In this document: in pieces, positions 61,033 through 64,000 of the stretch
Layout of the letters: each line of letters begins with the position of its first letter
Position numbering within the stretch: the first letter of the stretch is position 1
Assembly (NCBI GenBank): GCA_949825045.1
Contig: OX463829.1
Span: forward strand, 1,426,001 to 1,490,000
Length of the DNA stretch: 64,000 bases
Direction of reading: 5' to 3'
Source: Argyresthia goedartella
Lineage: Eukaryota; Arthropoda; Insecta; Lepidoptera; Argyresthiidae
Translations under genes and position numbers: made by a program
The notes under the pieces: generated by a model
Database searches by the model: none
What the model was told of the DNA's origin: nothing
What the model saw: only the letters and a program-made list of their open reading frames with translations

Positions 61033-63817
61033 AAGAACTTTTTATCAGAATTATTTCTAAAAAAATCTGACATTGATATTATTTGTGTTACTGAACACTG
61101 GTTGAAGGAAAATATGATGTCTTTTAACATAAATAATTACAAAATTGTCAGTTGTTACAATAGAAAGACTGCTGATAGAGGTGGTTCTTTAATCTTAGTG
61201 AAAAATAATATTAAAGTGAAACAACGGAAAGATATTCTTGCACTTACTGTTGAAAGACAAATAGAGGTATCCTGTGTTGAGGTATATAGCCATAATATTG
61301 TTTGTCTCTACAGGCCACCGAGGGATGAAAAAGGCTATGGCAATTTCGAAATATTTGAGAAAATTATGGAGGAAGCCCTCATTAAACTTTGTAATAACAG
61401 AAAAAAGTTAATTATTTGTGGCGATCTTAATGTAGATCTGCTTGTAGATACAACACTGAAGCGACGATTAATAACTCTCTTCAAATCATTTAATTCATGT
61501 CATGTATTTCTAGAGCCGACTAGAATTACACTTACCAGCCAAACGTTTTTTGTGACTGTGCATTCACAAGTAAAAGTGTAATTAACTGCTTACCCTCCGA
61601 TCACAGTGGTCAAACAGTTTCATTCCCACTTACTATTAAGGATAAGACTGGTCCATCATTTTATAGGCCTATTACATCCCATAGACTAGAGACATATACG
61701 TAAAACTTAGATATAAATTTGCCAGTACCGGATTTTAATGAACAGAACCCAAACAAAATCTACTCAGACTTCTTCAACATTATTCAGACAGAATTCAATA
61801 AAGTTTTCAAATTAAAGGAAGTCAGTGACTACAACGGTAAATCTAAATTTAATGACTGGGCAACGTTTGGAATTCGTAAAAGTAGAGTTATCTTGTATGA
61901 CCTTTATGATCAAAAAACCTATAACTTTGATCGAAAATTTCATGACTATGTTAAAAAATATTCTAAAACTTTCAAGTTGGTTTGTAGAACTGCAAAAACT
62001 TTACACATTAATAGAAAAATTTAAAATTCAAATAATAGAATGAAAACAGTTTGGCAAATAATAAACCGCGAAACTGGCAAAGTTATACCAAGGGACAATG
62101 ATTTCTGCCTAAAGATAGATGATGATGTTGTTAAATCCAACGCTGATGTTGCTCGAGCTTTTGAAACATTCTTCACCAATGTACCCGTACTCACAATGGA
62201 CCGTCTAGATTCATCTCCATTTGAAGCAGAGACTTTATTAAAATATAACCCTAGCGTCAGTAATGTATATTTAAAATTTCATCATGTATATCCCCAAGAC
62301 ATTGTCAAAACGTTTAAATTACTTAACTTAAAAAATACGGAAGACCTGTGGGGTATATCAGTCAAAGTCATTGGTTCAGTAATTCTAGTTATAGCCCCAC
62401 ACTTTGCTTATATATTCAATAAATGTGTTGACGATGGGGCTTATCCAGACCTCATGAAACACAGTAAACTAATACCGCTGTTCAAATCGGGAGATAAGGG
62501 CGATCCTTCAAATTTCAGACCAATATCTGTTCTTCCAACACTAAGTAAAATATTTGAAAAGATTATACTCAATCAAATGCTCTCACACTTCAACCGTACA
62601 AAACAACTCCACGCTAAACAATATGGTTTCACTAGGGGTAAATCGACTACGGATGCAGGTATTACCCTTGTATCTCATATTTATTCTGCATGGGAGGCCG
62701 CACAGGATGCTATCGGAGTTTTTTGCGACCTGTCGAAGGCGTTTGATTGTGTTGATCATAATACGCTATTAATTAAATTAAATCATTACGGGGTTAAAAA
62801 TAAAGCGTTGGATCTACTAAGATCATACCTAAGCAATAGAATTCAAAAGGCAGAAGTTAACGGCGTAAAATCTGATGGATCGGGTGTTAAAATTGGCGTT
62901 CCACAAGGTTCCATATTAGGCCCTTTCTTATTCCTGGTATATATTAATAATCTGCCTTTCATGGTGGAGAAATTACCTGACATAGTGTTGTTTGCTGATG
63001 ATACTTCAGTGGTCTTCAAAATTGAAAGACAAAAAGGAGAATTTGATGATGTTAATGGTGTATTGTCTTTAACCTTGAATTTGTTCACAGTTAATAATTT
63101 ATTGTTAAACGCTGGTAAAACCAAGTGTATTAAATTCTCACTTCCAAATGTCAGGCAAGTTGAGACCAGTTTGGTGTTAGACAACAGCACGTTAGAATTG
63201 GTAAATGATACGAAGTTTCTTGGAATAACCATTGATAGCAAATTGCAGTGGGGATCCCACATAGATAAATTGGCTGGTAAATTAAGTTCTGCGGCTTACG
63301 CTGTTAGGAACATCAGACAAAGCACGGATGTGGCTACATCTAGGCTAGTATATTTTAGTTAGTTTCATAGTGTGATGTCCTATGGTATCTTGTTGTGGGG
63401 GAAAGCAGCGGATATTCAAACTATTTTTATTTTACAGAAAAGAGCTATTCGAGCAATTTATAATTTAAAACGAACAGACACCTTAAGAGAGCTTTTTAAA
63501 GAAATTGACATACTAACAGTAGCTAGTCAATTTATTTTCGAAAATATGTACGCAAGAACCTTACAACATTTTCCAAACTTAGCGAAAGCTGTAATGTTAA
63601 CGTAAGAAATAATCACAGACTATGTGCGCCCCGTTTTAGACTCGCGAAGGTTAGCAATTCTTTCAAGGGTCAGTGCATTCTCTACTACAATAAGATACCT
63701 CTGGAGATTTTGAAATTGCCATTTGAGCAATTTAAAAAGCATGTTAAAGCGACTTTGTCGAAAAAGGGATATTACAATGTTCAAGATTACTTAAATGACA
63801 GGACTGTATGGGGTTAA
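61033..63817 (+). pseudogene. LINE G ORF2 (endonuclease-reverse transcriptase), broken
   Basis: Endonuclease: KKSDIDIICVTEHWLKENMM (catalytic Glu), VCLYRPPRDEK, LIICGDLNVDLL, with PSDHSGQTVSF (D and H) in another frame after a shift near 61545. Stops lie at about 61701 and 62022. RT is open from 62040 to 63362: SNFRPISVLPTLSKIFEKI, VFCDLSKAFDCVDHN (first Asp), IGVPQGSILGPFLFLVYIN, VLFADDTSVVF (catalytic pair) and FLGITIDSKLQW. After TAG at 63360-63362 the C-terminal region continues (SYGILLWGKAADIQTIF ... RAIRAIYNL; frame change near 63600) to the stop at 63817. The linker NFDRKFHDYVKKYSKTFKLV is also recognisable. Confidence 0.85.
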
Positions 63818-63945
63818 TCTGGCTCAACACAGACCTTGCTGTTAATAATTTTGTAATTATTTATTCCTGCTTATTAATCATAACAATTAAATTTTTCATA
63901 TTTGTATTTGTCTTTGTCATTGTTGTCTTTGTCATTAGTTAAGCA
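61033..63945 (+). mobile_element. LINE G, 5'-truncated
   Basis: Plus-strand LINE: endonuclease, RT, stop at 63817, 3' UTR, and a tail made of TTTGTCATTG / TTGTCTTTG repeats (about 63905-63938). The 5' end is truncated just inside the endonuclease. The last 55 bases of the window show nothing further. Confidence 0.78.
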
Positions 63946-64000
63946 CAACCTATTTTTAAAAGAGATCTAAAATTAAATCTGTGGGAGTTTCTACGCCTTT
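63818..64000 (+). other. LINE G 3' UTR and window end
   Basis: AT-rich 3' UTR, then the tandem TTTGTC/ATTG tail at about 63905-63938, then 60 bases with no feature. Confidence 0.6.

Overview
The window is 64 kb of transposon-packed insect DNA with no convincing single-copy host gene. The best fit is a moth or butterfly (Lepidoptera). Reasons: about a dozen LINE copies of Jockey/CR1 type, BEL/Pao, Gypsy and DIRS-like elements in AT-rich DNA, and the 'GCCTTTGCCCAGCAGTGGGA' retroposon end that I recall as widespread in lepidopteran genomes. The order is inferred, not searched.

Layout. 1-10055, mostly minus strand: a LINE scrap, a broken DIRS-type tyrosine-recombinase retrotransposon (318-3817), LINE F copy 1 (4042-6027), and LINE I (6075-6356 plus 9061-10055) split by LINE H (6357-9060). 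10504-17830: BEL-1 copy 1 with both LTRs and a CCTAC target duplication. 17836-19869: unassigned DNA with a LINE ORF1 remnant and a nested palindrome. 19870-26652: BEL-2, an apparently intact BEL/Pao element with two LTRs identical by eye, an ATAGT duplication, a tRNA-Trp primer site and one 1,756-codon Gag-Pol frame. 27229-33271: BEL-1 copy 2 (TGTTC duplication), with the reverse transcriptase deleted. 33277-36784: LINE D.

37060-55918 is a four-level nest. LINE C (plus strand) has ORF1 at 37060-37377 and its ORF2 start at 55278-55918. Between them sits a Gypsy element (37681-54997, AGTAT duplication). The Gypsy reverse transcriptase is interrupted by a 12.7-kb insert (40169-52868, AATAATA duplication) carrying LINE A. 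LINE A's own ORF2 is interrupted by LINE B (42706-48778), which looks full-length and open in all its frames. 55919-57933: BEL-1 copy 3, a 5' stub. 57934-60840: LINE F copy 2. 60841-63945: a LINE RT scrap fused to LINE G.

There is no pathway here. The functional logic is that of retroelements: Gag packages RNA, reverse transcriptase/RNase H copies it, and integrase (LTR elements) or an APE-type endonuclease (LINEs) inserts it. BEL-2 and LINE B are the only elements whose coding frames look intact. The other sizeable copies carry visible stops, frameshifts or deletions. The most unusual signals are: a 358-codon open frame between ORF1 and ORF2 of LINE B that overlaps both; tRNA-like Pol III boxes upstream of LINE B ORF1; a fold-back template-switch scar in BEL-1 copy 3; and a conserved 26-bp palindrome plus in-frame UAG at the BEL-1 gag/pol boundary.
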